Below, in pieces: positions 56,128 through 64,000 of a stretch of DNA of 64,000 bases (position 1 is the first letter of the stretch; every line of letters starts with the position of its first letter). The stretch spans positions 1 through 64,000 of the forward strand of contig CALMVQ010000103.1 of NCBI GenBank assembly GCA_937873135.1, written 5' to 3'. Below the pieces are notes generated by a model that saw only the letters and a list, made by a program, of their open reading frames with translations, ran no database searches and was not told the origin of the DNA. A program made the position numbers and the translations under genes. Origin of the DNA: an uncultured Scytonema sp. (lineage in GTDB: Bacteria; Cyanobacteriota; Cyanobacteriia; Cyanobacteriales; Nostocaceae).

Positions 56128-56255
56128 GACTACAACATTGATATGTTCAGTATTTAGCCGGACATGAGCTAACAATATCTGAGCATCCTCGCGTCAATCT
56201 GATAAAGAACTCATTTTTGATTTAACTATAAAATAGGAATCAATAGGCGACAGAT

Positions 56256-56483
56256 ATGCAGAAAATAAATATTGATGAGGCAGTTCAAAATTTGTCCGCA
56301 TTAATTGAGGCAGCAATTAGTGGCGAAGAAATCTTAATCGTAAAAGACGAACAGTCCATTGTCAAACTTACTCCGATATCGGCAGTAAAACGCCTTCCCC
56401 TACTTGGAAGTGCTAAAGACTTGATTATAAGATATGAAGACCATAACAAACCATCAGAAGATTTCAAGGACTTTATGTTGTAA
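56256..56483 (+). CDS. Phd/YefM-type antitoxin, 75 aa
   Basis: MQKINIDEAVQNLSALIEAA, then SGEEILIVKDEQSIVKLTPI and a C-terminal helix EDHNKPSEDFKDFML. The pattern is a type II antitoxin of the Phd/YefM (VapB-like) class. The stop (TAA 56481-56483) overlaps the ATG of a PIN-like frame (TAATG), the usual link of such modules. That toxin is broken, so the antitoxin is now orphaned. Confidence 0.85.
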   Translation: MQKINIDEAVQNLSALIEAAISGEEILIVKDEQSIVKLTPISAVKRLPLLGSAKDLIIRYEDHNKPSEDFKDFML

Positions 56484-56569
56484 TGAAGCTGTTGTCGGAT
56501 ACTCAGTCCTTTATTTGGGTTTTACTCCGAATCACTGCAATATATTGTTACGCCCTGAGTTGGATGTAA
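56483..56569 (+). pseudogene. PIN-domain toxin remnant
   Basis: Starts MKLLSDTQSFIWVLL, the classic beta-strand 1 of VapC/PIN toxins (MKLLxDTxxFIW with the first catalytic Asp). It then loses the pattern and stops after 28 codons. The rest of the domain is gone, so the toxin is inactive. Confidence 0.7.
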
Positions 56570-56628
56570 GTATGGGTATAACTTTGAGCAGTCCTCCATC
56601 ATCTTCATCAACCAGTATGTTGTTATCT

Positions 56629-57660
56629 TCAGGTGAAGCGTCGTCTGATACGAGCTAACTGACGACGTATTCTTGCAAAGAAGCTACCCTTATTCCTCTG
56701 TCTACGGTTAGATCTTTCCTCAGAGAAAGTATCATTGGTGTGAGGTTGTGACGTAGAGTGCGATTGTCTCAGGTCATCCTTTGATAGGGAAACTGCCTGC
56801 TCAGACGGAACAATAGGAGAGCCATGTCTTTTAGCAAAAACCTTTGTAAACACTGCTCCTAAAAAAAGGATGTGAGCCGAGTAGTAAATCCAGGTGATAA
56901 CAATTATGAAGGAGCCAGCTACCCCATAGGCTGAGCCAAAATTAGTTTTACGAAGAAATAGCCCAAATAAAAACTGACCAAACAGAAATAAAAGTGAGGT
57001 AATTATCGCTCCTACAAGAGTTTCACGCCATGATACTTCGGTATCAGGTAGAATGGTGAATATTGCGCCAAATATTACCGTCATTACCCCAAAGGAAACG
57101 AAAAAACCGATAATTTGCCACAGATACTCTGTACCGGGAACTGTGTTATGTATAAAATAAAATAATGCTACTAAGATTGTGTTACCCACAAAAGACAGTA
57201 GTAATAAGAATGCAATTACTAACACCATCGCAAAGGACAATAAACGTTTTCGGAAAAAATTAAATACTTGCTGTCTTGGGGCTGATTTTACCTCCCAAAT
57301 TTTGTTCAATGCGTTTTGAATTTGAGAAAAAACACTGGTAGCGCCAAATATCAGAAAGCCAAGACTAAATATCAGCCGTAATGAGCCTCCTGTAGCATTT
57401 GTTCTCAGGTTAACAATAGCTGTGGCAATAACATGAGCTCCTTTAAAACCAACTAGCTCTTTCAACTGAGTTACTATTTGCTCCTTTGCTGCGGCTTCTC
57501 CAAAAACTGCCCCGACTATCATCATTACGATGATAAGTAATGGTGTTATGGAGAATACAGCATAATAAGCTAGAGAAGAAGCTAAAAGAGAAACTTCATT
57601 AAAATGCCATTCGGAAAAAGTTTCTTTCAACAGCCGCCAAATTTTCCTTAAACTCAGCAT
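56629..57660 (-). CDS. YihY/virulence factor BrkB family membrane protein
   Basis: 343 aa from the ATG at 57660 (MLSLRKIWRLLKETFSEW); a longer GTG start at 57705 is possible. Six predicted transmembrane helices with the family signature: SLAYYAVFSITPLLIIVMMI near the start, FGATSVFSQIQNALNKIWEV, and a VSWRETLVGA...YGVAGSFIIVITWIYYSAHI block. The C-terminal ~60 residues are polar and end in an Arg-rich tail (RIRRQLARIRRRFT). Function of the family is unknown; it is not an RNase BN. A MITE lies just upstream. Confidence 0.9.
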   Translation of the reverse strand: MLSLRKIWRLLKETFSEWHFNEVSLLASSLAYYAVFSITPLLIIVMMIVGAVFGEAAAKEQIVTQLKELVGFKGAHVIATAIVNLRTNATGGSLRLIFSLGFLIFGATSVFSQIQNALNKIWEVKSAPRQQVFNFFRKRLLSFAMVLVIAFLLLLSFVGNTILVALFYFIHNTVPGTEYLWQIIGFFVSFGVMTVIFGAIFTILPDTEVSWRETLVGAIITSLLFLFGQFLFGLFLRKTNFGSAYGVAGSFIIVITWIYYSAHILFLGAVFTKVFAKRHGSPIVPSEQAVSLSKDDLRQSHSTSQPHTNDTFSEERSNRRQRNKGSFFARIRRQLARIRRRFT

Positions 57661-57712
57661 TTTATCGGGGTAAGGGATTGTAATTTTATTAATGACGCCA
57701 AGCACAATCAGG

Positions 57713-57830
57713 CTAGTACCGCAAGGAGTTCGTCAAAAGTCAAAAGTCAAAAGTCAAAAGTCAAAAGTTTTATATATCAAGGCTTGTGGCTGTTTGAAAT
57801 GGTTGCTTTATTTACGCCGCGCTGTACTAG
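57713..57830. mobile_element. MITE type I, copy b
   Basis: CTAGTACCGCAAGGAGTTCG ... GCTGTACTAG, 118 bp, with four GTCAAAA heptamers and GGCTGTTTGAAATGGTTGC. It sits in the upstream region of the YihY gene, 8 bp from the GTG and 53 bp from the ATG candidate start, so it may now carry that promoter. Confidence 0.75.
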
Positions 57831-58394
57831 TAGCATCAGGCTGTCCTTAAATATAGTAGCAAATTCTGTTTGAAACTCCTCATTGTGACTTAACAATATA
57901 TAGCAGTCCTAAGTAGATTGACACAGAAAAACCAAACTATATGAATTTATGTAAAGGCTCGTAGTTGCGCTGACCTCGCCCTAGATATCAGCGCTCGAGA
58001 GCGCAACTACAAACATGAATTTATTTGTACCGACCTACTTAAATGATTCGCGCTACGCAAAGAAACCTGGTGTCTTTAATTAAAATTATGATCTAGAGCT
58101 TGAATGACTGCACGATACCGCTCTTGGACATCCTTGCGGTTTTGTCCTATCGATACACCTTCCCTGCTACCTTAGAGAATCATGTCTGCGTGACTGCTTA
58201 GGGTCGATCTGTCTGGTTAGTTGTAGGTGTAATATCGAGTTTGGTAAATTAACCTTTGTGCATTGATTCCGCAATTAGAGCCACGGCGATCGCTTAAACA
58301 ATCTGTTACGAAAAGCCTCAAGTAAAATTTTTCACTGTAGACGAGAAACTTAGGAATAGACTTAAGTAGACTGTGTAGACGGTGTTTGACCACC
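57831..58394. other. Intergenic with a hairpin repeat
   Basis: At about 57960-58010 a strong inverted repeat GTAGTTGCGCT...AGCGCAACTAC encloses two smaller palindromes (TCAGCGCTCGAGAGCGC). Half of it (GTTTGTAGTTGCGCTG) recurs at about 41134-41149. No gene was recognised. Confidence 0.45.
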
Positions 58395-58504
58395 CTAGTA
58401 CAACAAGGCAAAAGTAAAAAGTAAAAAGTAAAAAGAAAGAACCTTATTTTGTAAGGGTTTTAACTATTTCAGATGGGTGGTTTATTTCCGCCGATCTGTA
58501 CTAG
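58395..58504. mobile_element. MITE type II, copy 3
   Basis: 110 bp, CTAGTACAACAAGGC ... ATCTGTACTAG. Very similar to copies 1 and 2 apart from the right end (CCGATCTG for CCGTGACG). It ends 112 bp before the histidine kinase start. Confidence 0.8.
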
Positions 58505-58615
58505 GTAGAATTAGACTTTAGAAAACAAAGTTCAATCTTATTTCAAAACAATCCCCGCAGATGAACTCTCGGGGAGAGTCAAGTAAAGATGAATTAGGAA
58601 AATAAAGGAGTTCCC

Positions 58616-60031
58616 ATGCTGCACGATCCCAACCAGATGACGCTGTTTCCCAAGTTAACCGATGAAGATTTGGAGAAGATGAAGCAGCATGGTGCTGAAA
58701 TTGAACTCAGTACAGGCGATGTGCTGTTTACAGAAGGTGACTCAAATTATCACTTTCACGTTGTTTTAGAAGGCGCTATCGAAGTTACTAAAAAAGTTGG
58801 TGCTGAGACAAGAGTGCTGGCGGTGCATCGACGTGGCGATTTTATGGGTGAACTGTCGATGCTAACGAGTTCGGGTTCAATTGCCAGTGCCCACGCGATC
58901 GCACCCAGTCGCGTTTTGCAAATTGAAACGGGTACGTTTAAAGGTATAATCACAGAATGTTCACCGATAGCTGATGTGATTCTCACCGCGATGGCAGGAA
59001 GAACCAAGGATGTGGAAGTGCAGTTGCGACAACAAGAGAAGATGGCAGCACTTGGTAAAATGTCAGCCGGTCTTGCCCACGAATTGAACAATCCAGGAGC
59101 AGCTGCAAGAAGGGCTGCTTGCCAATTAAAGGAGAATTTTCAAAACTTACAAAATTTAGGTTTGCACCTTAATTCCCTTTCTACTGAACAACTCAAATTT
59201 ATTCTTAATCTTCAAAGTCAAGCAACACTATACGCTGTTCACTCACCCAAACTCGACCCCTTAACCCAAAGCGATCAGGAAGACGAAGTCACAGACTGGC
59301 TGGAAGAACATGATGTCAGTAATGGTTGGAAACTCTCTTCCACTTTAGTTTGTGCTGGATTCAACACGTCTTCGCTAGATACTATTGCCGACAAAGTCCC
59401 TGCGGAGTGTCTCGTCCATGTCTTAACTTGGCTGGAAGCAACACTTGCGTCCTTTGGATTAATCAATGAAATTGAGCAAAGTACTACCCGTATTTCTGAA
59501 TTGGTAAAAGCAATTAAAGGCTATTCCTACATGGATCAAGCCCCGCTACAAGAAATAGATCTACATGAGGCAATTGAAAATACCCTACTCATCCTCCAGC
59601 ATCGCCTCAAGAAGGGGATCGTTATACATCGAGAGTACGATCGCACTTTGCCACGGATCAACGCCTATGGCAGTGAACTCAATCAAGTGTGGACAAATTT
59701 AATTGACAATGCCATAGATGCGATGGAAGGAAAAGGCGATTTGACAATTCATACTTACAAAGAAAATACCTGCTTAATCGTAGAAATGACTGACACGGGA
59801 ACAGGTATTCCCCCAGCAATTCAATCCCGAATTTTTGAACCATTTTTTACCACTAAAGGTGTGGGGAAAGGTACGGGTTTGGGTTTAGAAATAGCCTATC
59901 GCATTGTTGTTAACAGGCACCACGGAGACATTCATTTTGACTCCAAACCTGGTTGTACGCGCTTTCGCGTCCGTTTGCCTGTGGAACCAACGGTTAATTC
60001 ATGTGGCGATAAAAGTGTATCGTGGGATTAA
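58616..60031 (+). CDS. cNMP-binding sensor histidine kinase, paralog 1
   Basis: 471 aa. N-terminal Crp-like domain (about 1-130; LSTGDVLFTEGDSNYHFHVV, GDFMGELSMLTSSG). It is followed by an H-box (GLAHELNNPG, His155), a long linker, and the ATPase core: NQVWTNLIDNAIDAM (N), DTGTGIP (G1), FEPFFTTKGVG (F) and GKGTGLGL (G2). All catalytic pieces are present. Not membrane-bound, so a cytosolic sensor. Known partner is the TrxR-like/receiver fusion, here at 54342; between them lie a TA remnant and the YihY gene. Start ATG with GGAG upstream. Confidence 0.93.
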   Translation: MLHDPNQMTLFPKLTDEDLEKMKQHGAEIELSTGDVLFTEGDSNYHFHVVLEGAIEVTKKVGAETRVLAVHRRGDFMGELSMLTSSGSIASAHAIAPSRVLQIETGTFKGIITECSPIADVILTAMAGRTKDVEVQLRQQEKMAALGKMSAGLAHELNNPGAAARRAACQLKENFQNLQNLGLHLNSLSTEQLKFILNLQSQATLYAVHSPKLDPLTQSDQEDEVTDWLEEHDVSNGWKLSSTLVCAGFNTSSLDTIADKVPAECLVHVLTWLEATLASFGLINEIEQSTTRISELVKAIKGYSYMDQAPLQEIDLHEAIENTLLILQHRLKKGIVIHREYDRTLPRINAYGSELNQVWTNLIDNAIDAMEGKGDLTIHTYKENTCLIVEMTDTGTGIPPAIQSRIFEPFFTTKGVGKGTGLGLEIAYRIVVNRHHGDIHFDSKPGCTRFRVRLPVEPTVNSCGDKSVSWD

Positions 60032-60199
60032 TTCAGATAACTTGTGAGTAAATGCGCTCGTCTTATTAAACCCGTCCGTACACGAGATAGGAGTGAGACC
60101 AATTCCTTATACTTAAGGTTAAAAACGTCCCTTCCTGATTCGCCGATCCTTACGAAACAATCAGGCTTTTGATAATTTTTACTCCAATTAACTCGAACT

Positions 60200-60733
60200 A
60201 TGACTACTATTTATCAAACACAGCGTCTAATTATCCGTCGATGGATACCGGAAGCTGATGCTGTACAGGTTTTTGAGATGTATAGCGACCCTGAAGTAAT
60301 GCGCTTTATAGGCGGTATGATAGAGGAGAGTGTGGAAGCCCAACAAGCGAAATTACAACAGGTAATTGACCGTTATACCCAACTGAATAATGGTACTGGT
60401 GCTTGGGCAATCGTGGAAAAGGAGACTGGACAGATTGTGGGAACTGTTCTGCTGAAGCAACTACCTGACAACGAAAGTAAGCCAACCCAGGATTATGAGG
60501 TGGGTTGGCACTTAAGGAAGGCTTATTGGGCTAAAGGTTACGCAACTGAAGCGGGAAAAGCTGCGATTGAGTACGGGTTCAACGTCCTTAAACTACCAAT
60601 CATCTATGCTGTAGTTAGACCAGAAAATCATGCCTCAATTCGAGTCACCCAAAGAATTGGGATGATGCCGATGGGTCGCACTCACAAATATTACGGTGTC
60701 GAACTTGAGTTATTTAAGATAGAAGCAATTTAA
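60200..60733 (+). CDS. GNAT-family N-acetyltransferase
   Basis: 177 aa of the RimJ/RimL-like type: TQRLIIRRWIPEADAVQVFE, DPEVMRFIGG, EVGWHLRKAYWAKGYATEAG (acetyl-CoA site, the RxxxGKGY-like pattern), AVVRPENHASIRVTQRIGMM. Complete from start (ATG 60200) to stop. Acetylates a small molecule or N-terminus; the target is unknown. Single gene between the two kinase paralogs; a MITE starts 14 bp after the stop. Confidence 0.9.
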   Translation: MTTIYQTQRLIIRRWIPEADAVQVFEMYSDPEVMRFIGGMIEESVEAQQAKLQQVIDRYTQLNNGTGAWAIVEKETGQIVGTVLLKQLPDNESKPTQDYEVGWHLRKAYWAKGYATEAGKAAIEYGFNVLKLPIIYAVVRPENHASIRVTQRIGMMPMGRTHKYYGVELELFKIEAI

Positions 60734-60746
60734 AGCAAGTCGAAAG

Positions 60747-60844
60747 CTAGTACCGCAAGGCGAAAGTCACTCATTCAAAAGTATTATGGAATGGGCTTTT
60801 TATAGATTTGAAATGGTTGCTTTATTTCCGCCGCTTTGTACTAG
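60747..60844. mobile_element. MITE type I, copy c (left flank of kinase 2)
   Basis: CTAGTACCGCAAGGCGAAAG ... CTTTGTACTAG, 98 bp. Holds GTCACTCATTCAAAAGTATT and the shared GATTTGAAATGGTTGCTTTA. It is most similar to copy d at 62482, which lies in the opposite orientation beyond the kinase gene. Confidence 0.75.
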
Positions 60845-61022
60845 TAACTGGTTAGTAAGTAGTTATGAAAAACATTAACTGACAACTAACTACTTATCTC
60901 AAATTCTGTTACTTATGAACAAAAATTGCACTCCTCATAGAGGAGACAGAGGACGAAGAAGAGAGACAGTAAACAATTTCGATGCTATGGCATTTGATAT
61001 AACAACCATTACTTAACAAAAT

Positions 61023-62504
61023 ATGCTTAACATTAACACTTTACGCGAAGTTCCACTCTTTGAGAAACTATCAGATCAACAGTTGCAGTGGCTTCTTGAA
61101 CAGGGTACAGAGGTATGGCGGGAACCTGGTGAAATCCATCGCCATCAAGGAGAGCCTGCTAACCATGTTTTTGTGCTGCTTGAAGGTCAGATTCGGATTG
61201 TACAAAAGATTGGAAATCAAGATACTTTGTTGTCGATTTACGACACGAAGACTTTGTTTGGTGAATTACCTGTTTTGATGGGTTTAGAATATTTCTGGGC
61301 AAGTGGTCGTGCGGTGACTCGCTGCCACATTTTTGAATTGCCGAACGCGGCATTTTGGAAACTGCTTTCCAGTTGTACTTGCGTGATGACTACGATTCTC
61401 CGCACGATGGCAGAACGCGTGCAAGAAGTACAAACAATGTCTCAGCATCGAGAAAAGCTAGTAGCATTAGGCACTCTGGCAGCTGGTCTGGCACACGAGT
61501 TGAATAACCCGGCATCAGCAAGTCGCAGGGCAGTGGGACAATTACGCGAAACTGTGCAGGTATTACAACCATTGACAATCAAGCTGAATCAGCAGCAATT
61601 AACCAACGCTCAGAAAGCTTTTCTTGCTAACTTGCAAAAAGATGCTCTTACCCGTGCCAAAACTTACCCAAAACTCGATCCTCTGACTCAAAGCGATCGC
61701 GAGGATGAAATTACGCAATGGTTGGAAGCACGTAACATTGACGATGCTTGGAAACTCGCTTCCACAATGGTAACAGCAGGAATGAATATCGACTTATTGG
61801 AGAATGTCAAGGCGAATGTTGGCGATGAGTTGCTCAGTAATGTCCTCACTTGGATAAAGGTAACTTTGGAAGAAATGGGTCTATTAGAGGAAATCGATCA
61901 TTGTACGGAACGCATCTCTACCTTAGTTGAGGCAGTGAAAGAGTATTCCTACATGGATCGGGCACCTCTTCAGGAAATAGACGTACATAAAGGTATAGAA
62001 AGTACTCTGACAATGTTGAATCATAAGTTAAAGCAGGGTGTAGAAGTGCATCGGGAGTATGACTGTGACATACCGCTTGTCAGTGCTTATGGTAGTGAAT
62101 TGAATCAGGTGTGGACGAATTTGATTGATAATGCTATTGATGCCTTAATAGACGGAGTGGAAAAACAAGAAAATGCCCCTACTCCCACAATACGTATCCG
62201 CACCTGTTGCGAAAAAGACTATTTGCTTGTGGAAATTTGCGACAATGGTTCCGGCATTCCGCCAGAGATTCAGTCTCACATTTTTGAGCCATTCTACAGT
62301 ACTAAAGGTGTGGGTAAGGGTACCGGATTAGGTTTGCACGTGGCCTATCGCATCGTTGTTGAACAGCATCAGGGCGATCTCCGTGTTTTCTCGGAGCCTG
62401 GAAATACACAATTTCAAGTGCGCCTGCCGATGAATTTAGATTCTAGTATCATCATTGCTGGTACAGCTTCCCGTACAGGAGCTAGTACAAGTCGGCGGAA
62501 ATAG
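61023..62504 (+). CDS. cNMP-binding sensor histidine kinase, paralog 2
   Basis: 493 aa with the same layout as the gene at 58616: Crp-like domain (PGEIHRHQGEPANHVFVLLE), H-box AAGLAHELNNPAS (His158), NQVWTNLIDNAIDAL, DNGSGIP, FEPFYSTKGVG and GKGTGLGL. Complete and presumably active. The last seven codons (STSRRK and stop) come from the MITE at 62482-62594. Paralog 1 ends in an unrelated tail, so the MITE has replaced the natural C-terminus. No ribosome site stronger than ACAAAAT is visible at the ATG. Confidence 0.92.
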   Translation: MLNINTLREVPLFEKLSDQQLQWLLEQGTEVWREPGEIHRHQGEPANHVFVLLEGQIRIVQKIGNQDTLLSIYDTKTLFGELPVLMGLEYFWASGRAVTRCHIFELPNAAFWKLLSSCTCVMTTILRTMAERVQEVQTMSQHREKLVALGTLAAGLAHELNNPASASRRAVGQLRETVQVLQPLTIKLNQQQLTNAQKAFLANLQKDALTRAKTYPKLDPLTQSDREDEITQWLEARNIDDAWKLASTMVTAGMNIDLLENVKANVGDELLSNVLTWIKVTLEEMGLLEEIDHCTERISTLVEAVKEYSYMDRAPLQEIDVHKGIESTLTMLNHKLKQGVEVHREYDCDIPLVSAYGSELNQVWTNLIDNAIDALIDGVEKQENAPTPTIRIRTCCEKDYLLVEICDNGSGIPPEIQSHIFEPFYSTKGVGKGTGLGLHVAYRIVVEQHQGDLRVFSEPGNTQFQVRLPMNLDSSIIIAGTASRTGASTSRRK

Positions 62505-62594
62505 AGCAACCATTTAAAATCCGTAAAAAGCCCATTTCATAATACTTTTGAATGAGTGACTTTTGAATGAGTGACTTTCGCCAAGCGGTACTGA
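62482..62594. mobile_element. MITE type I, copy d (inverted, right flank of kinase 2)
   Basis: Reads CTAGTACAAGTCGGCGGAAA on the plus strand and ends GCCAAGCGGTACT; on the minus strand it is a copy of 60747-60844 plus a duplicated AATGAGTGACTTTTG unit. Its first 23 bases are the 3' coding end and stop of the kinase gene. Confidence 0.75.
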
Positions 62595-62656
62595 CAATGG
62601 CAGCGTCACCCGAAGGCTAATATAACAAGTACGTTTTAGAGGATGGAATTGAGATT

Positions 62657-62734
62657 ATGAAATTTACAACTGATTTGCTCACAGTTAATGTACCTCACCA
62701 AGTCCTATCTAAAATAAAAATCCCCGGTCGTTGA
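62657..62734 (+). other. Short frame, possibly a truncated gene start
   Basis: MKFTTDLLTVNVPHQVLSKI and five more residues, then a stop. The start has the look of a real N-terminus, but nothing follows and no family is recognised. Confidence 0.2.
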
Positions 62735-62896
62735 CCAAGGGATTGTACACGTCGGTATTTGTCACACAAGATGACCTTGAGTCACATAATACCCACCGTC
62801 CAATCTGTATACGTGCCAAAATGCCGTCTTCTCAACAGCACGCTTACACTATCGACAGAACTGCCTCCCGCTCTCGGCTTTTGAGTGTGCCATCAG

Positions 62897-62936
62897 CCGT
62901 TGAAAACCCTGTTCTTTAGGATAGGGTTTTCAACGG
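62897..62936. terminator. Strong hairpin upstream of the methyltransferase gene
   Basis: CCGTTGAAAACCCT / AGGGTTTTCAACGG, a perfect 14-bp stem with a 12-nt loop. No clean T-run follows on either strand. It could end the transcript from the kinase region or act as a stability element. Confidence 0.5.
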
Positions 62937-63048
62937 GCGTTCTTATAACAATAGTCATGTGTACCTTTTCTGGCGCAGTGGCGATGAGGAAGTTACAATC
63001 TGCCGATCCAGAAGATGTATTTTAGAGAAATGTCTTGGGAGTACATCC

Positions 63049-63879
63049 ATGTCAAATGACTCAACAAATCCATTGAACGATGAAACTCGTGATGCGTGGA
63101 ATACCAACGCTAGTATGTGGGATGCCCGCATGGGTGATGACGGGAACGACTTTCATCAAGTGCTAATTCGTCCTGCATTGGAGAGACTGCTAGAGGTAAA
63201 ACCAGGTACCCGCATTTTAGACATAGGCTGTGGAACTGGACAGACAACTCGCAGATTAGCTAGCTTGGGCGCACATGTCGTTGGAATAGATTTTGCTGAG
63301 GAGATGATTACTTGTGCCCGCAAGAGAACTCAACAGCATGAGACATCAATTGAGTATCACGTCCTCGACGCCACGGATGAGACAGCTTTACTTGGGCTGG
63401 GGGCACATTCCTTTGATGCTGCTGTATCCGCAATGGTACTCATGGACATGGCAGAAATTAATCCTCTCCTACGGGCACTCACAAAGTTGTTGCGTCCTGG
63501 AGGATACTTTATCTTCGCTGTCATGCATCCTTGCTTCAATAGTACACAGACCAGTATGGCTGCAGAAGTCAAGGATTGTGAAGGTCAACTAGTCACAGAA
63601 TACTCCATCAAAGTGTCTGGATACTTACAACCCAGCACCACAAAAGGATTAGCAATAGAAAATCAACCAAAACCCCACTTGTACTTCCATCGACCATTGC
63701 ATGTTTTGTTAGGTACAGCATTCCGTGTTGGGTTTGTACTTGATGGCTTGGAAGAACCAGCTTTTCCTGCTGAGACTTCTTTTAATAGTCACTTTTACAG
63801 TTGGTCTAACTTTACTCAAATTCCACCTGCGCTTGTTGCTAGGTTAAGATTTTCTGAGCAAATATTACGCAAATTATAA
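63049..63879 (+). CDS. Class I SAM-dependent methyltransferase
   Basis: 276 aa from the ATG at 63049 (preceded by TTGGGAGT); the frame itself opens further upstream. Motif I is LDIGCGTGQTT with the next acidic residue in VVGIDFAEEM; later blocks FDAAVSAMVLMDM and LLRPGGYFIFAVMHPCF fit UbiE/Coq5-like or small-molecule methyltransferases. The N-terminal NDETRDAWNTNASMWDARMG segment is typical for this group. Substrate unknown. Single gene; the window ends about 120 bp further on without another gene. Confidence 0.9.
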   Translation: MSNDSTNPLNDETRDAWNTNASMWDARMGDDGNDFHQVLIRPALERLLEVKPGTRILDIGCGTGQTTRRLASLGAHVVGIDFAEEMITCARKRTQQHETSIEYHVLDATDETALLGLGAHSFDAAVSAMVLMDMAEINPLLRALTKLLRPGGYFIFAVMHPCFNSTQTSMAAEVKDCEGQLVTEYSIKVSGYLQPSTTKGLAIENQPKPHLYFHRPLHVLLGTAFRVGFVLDGLEEPAFPAETSFNSHFYSWSNFTQIPPALVARLRFSEQILRKL

Positions 63880-64000
63880 GCAGTTCATCAATAATATTCA
63901 TCTATAAAAATAAGACTATAAAAAATATATTTTTCTCATAAACAGAGGCATATAATAACAACTCAATCCGTCATTTGTGCAGGGCAAACGCATCTTGTCA

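Noticed and set aside
60200-60733. GNAT gene as part of a resistance function for the NRPS product
   Set aside because: It is over 50 kb from the cluster and of a common type; no evidence for a link.
62731-62919. 62-aa open frame before the methyltransferase gene
   Set aside because: No family resemblance, biased composition, and its end runs into the 62897 hairpin; treated as chance.
1-64000. tRNA or rRNA genes
   Set aside because: No cloverleaf-like or rRNA-like stretch was recognised by eye on either strand; a tRNA scan would be needed to exclude one.

Overview
The window looks like chromosome of a filamentous, probably heterocyst-forming (Nostocales-type) cyanobacterium. The evidence is the many GCGATCGC (HIP1) octamers, heptameric short tandem repeats (GTCAAAA, GTAAAAA), many IS and MITE remnants, and typical gene families: a kinase/AAA/GAF giant, cNMP-binding histidine kinases, a fused response regulator/thioredoxin-reductase-like protein, and C-terminal processing protease. 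Gene identities come from motif recognition only; no database search was run.

Layout. (1) 1-9.4 kb: the 3' end of an NRPS/PKS cluster. An upstream ACP is translationally coupled to a 2639-aa terminal module: TubC-like docking domain, C, decayed A, acyl-AMP ligase, KR, PCP, TE. An MFS remnant and a cyclase-family hydrolase follow. (2) 10-15.9 kb: a giant Ser/Thr kinase whose usual C-terminal histidine kinase is replaced by an AAA_35-type ATPase. A palindromic repeat sits in frame inside its GAF domain. (3) 16.2-26.8 kb: a minus-strand accessory island with an orphan 388-aa protein, amidohydrolase, patatin, glucosaminidase/amidase, a ~178-aa orphan, a 51-aa LysM protein and a fused TOMM-type YcaO cyclodehydratase. 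Three of these genes have the same array of four AACTCAT-type heptamers (spacing 9-12-12) upstream, and a fragment of a second ycaO survives. (4) 27-31.6 kb and 38.3-41.4 kb: graveyards of broken transposases (IS5, ISKra4, ISAs1, IS1634-like, IS630) and gene fragments (cydA, GNAT, M23). An AAA_35 protein with an N-terminal vMAP-like domain and a Rieske protein lie between or beside them. (5) 34.3-38.3 kb: a replication/addiction island with HigBA and its likely operator, a DUF3854/SF3 primase-helicase and a coupled 191-aa ORF.

(6) 41.4-53 kb: mostly ordinary chromosome (DUF421, RfbB, ArsR-AHSA1 pair, S41 protease, cupin, ClpP-like pseudoprotease, SDR, GST, PlsC-like, M28 peptidase). The ArsR operon and the cupin gene share a duplicated promoter/operator block about 3.1 kb apart, so they are probably one small regulon. 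(7) 53.9-63.9 kb: a VOC protein, the REC/Grx-like/TrxR-like fusion, an orphan Phd antitoxin with a decayed PIN toxin, YihY, and two paralogous cNMP-binding histidine kinases. MITE-like elements with CTAGTAC ends are scattered through this part. Two of them flank the second kinase in opposite orientation, and one supplies its stop codon.

The most unusual signals are the heptamer arrays of the YcaO island, the NRPS module with two adenylate-forming domains of which the first is decayed, the kinase-AAA_35 chimera with its in-frame repeat, the duplicated ArsR control region, and the MITE-terminated kinase. No tRNA, rRNA or CRISPR array was recognised.
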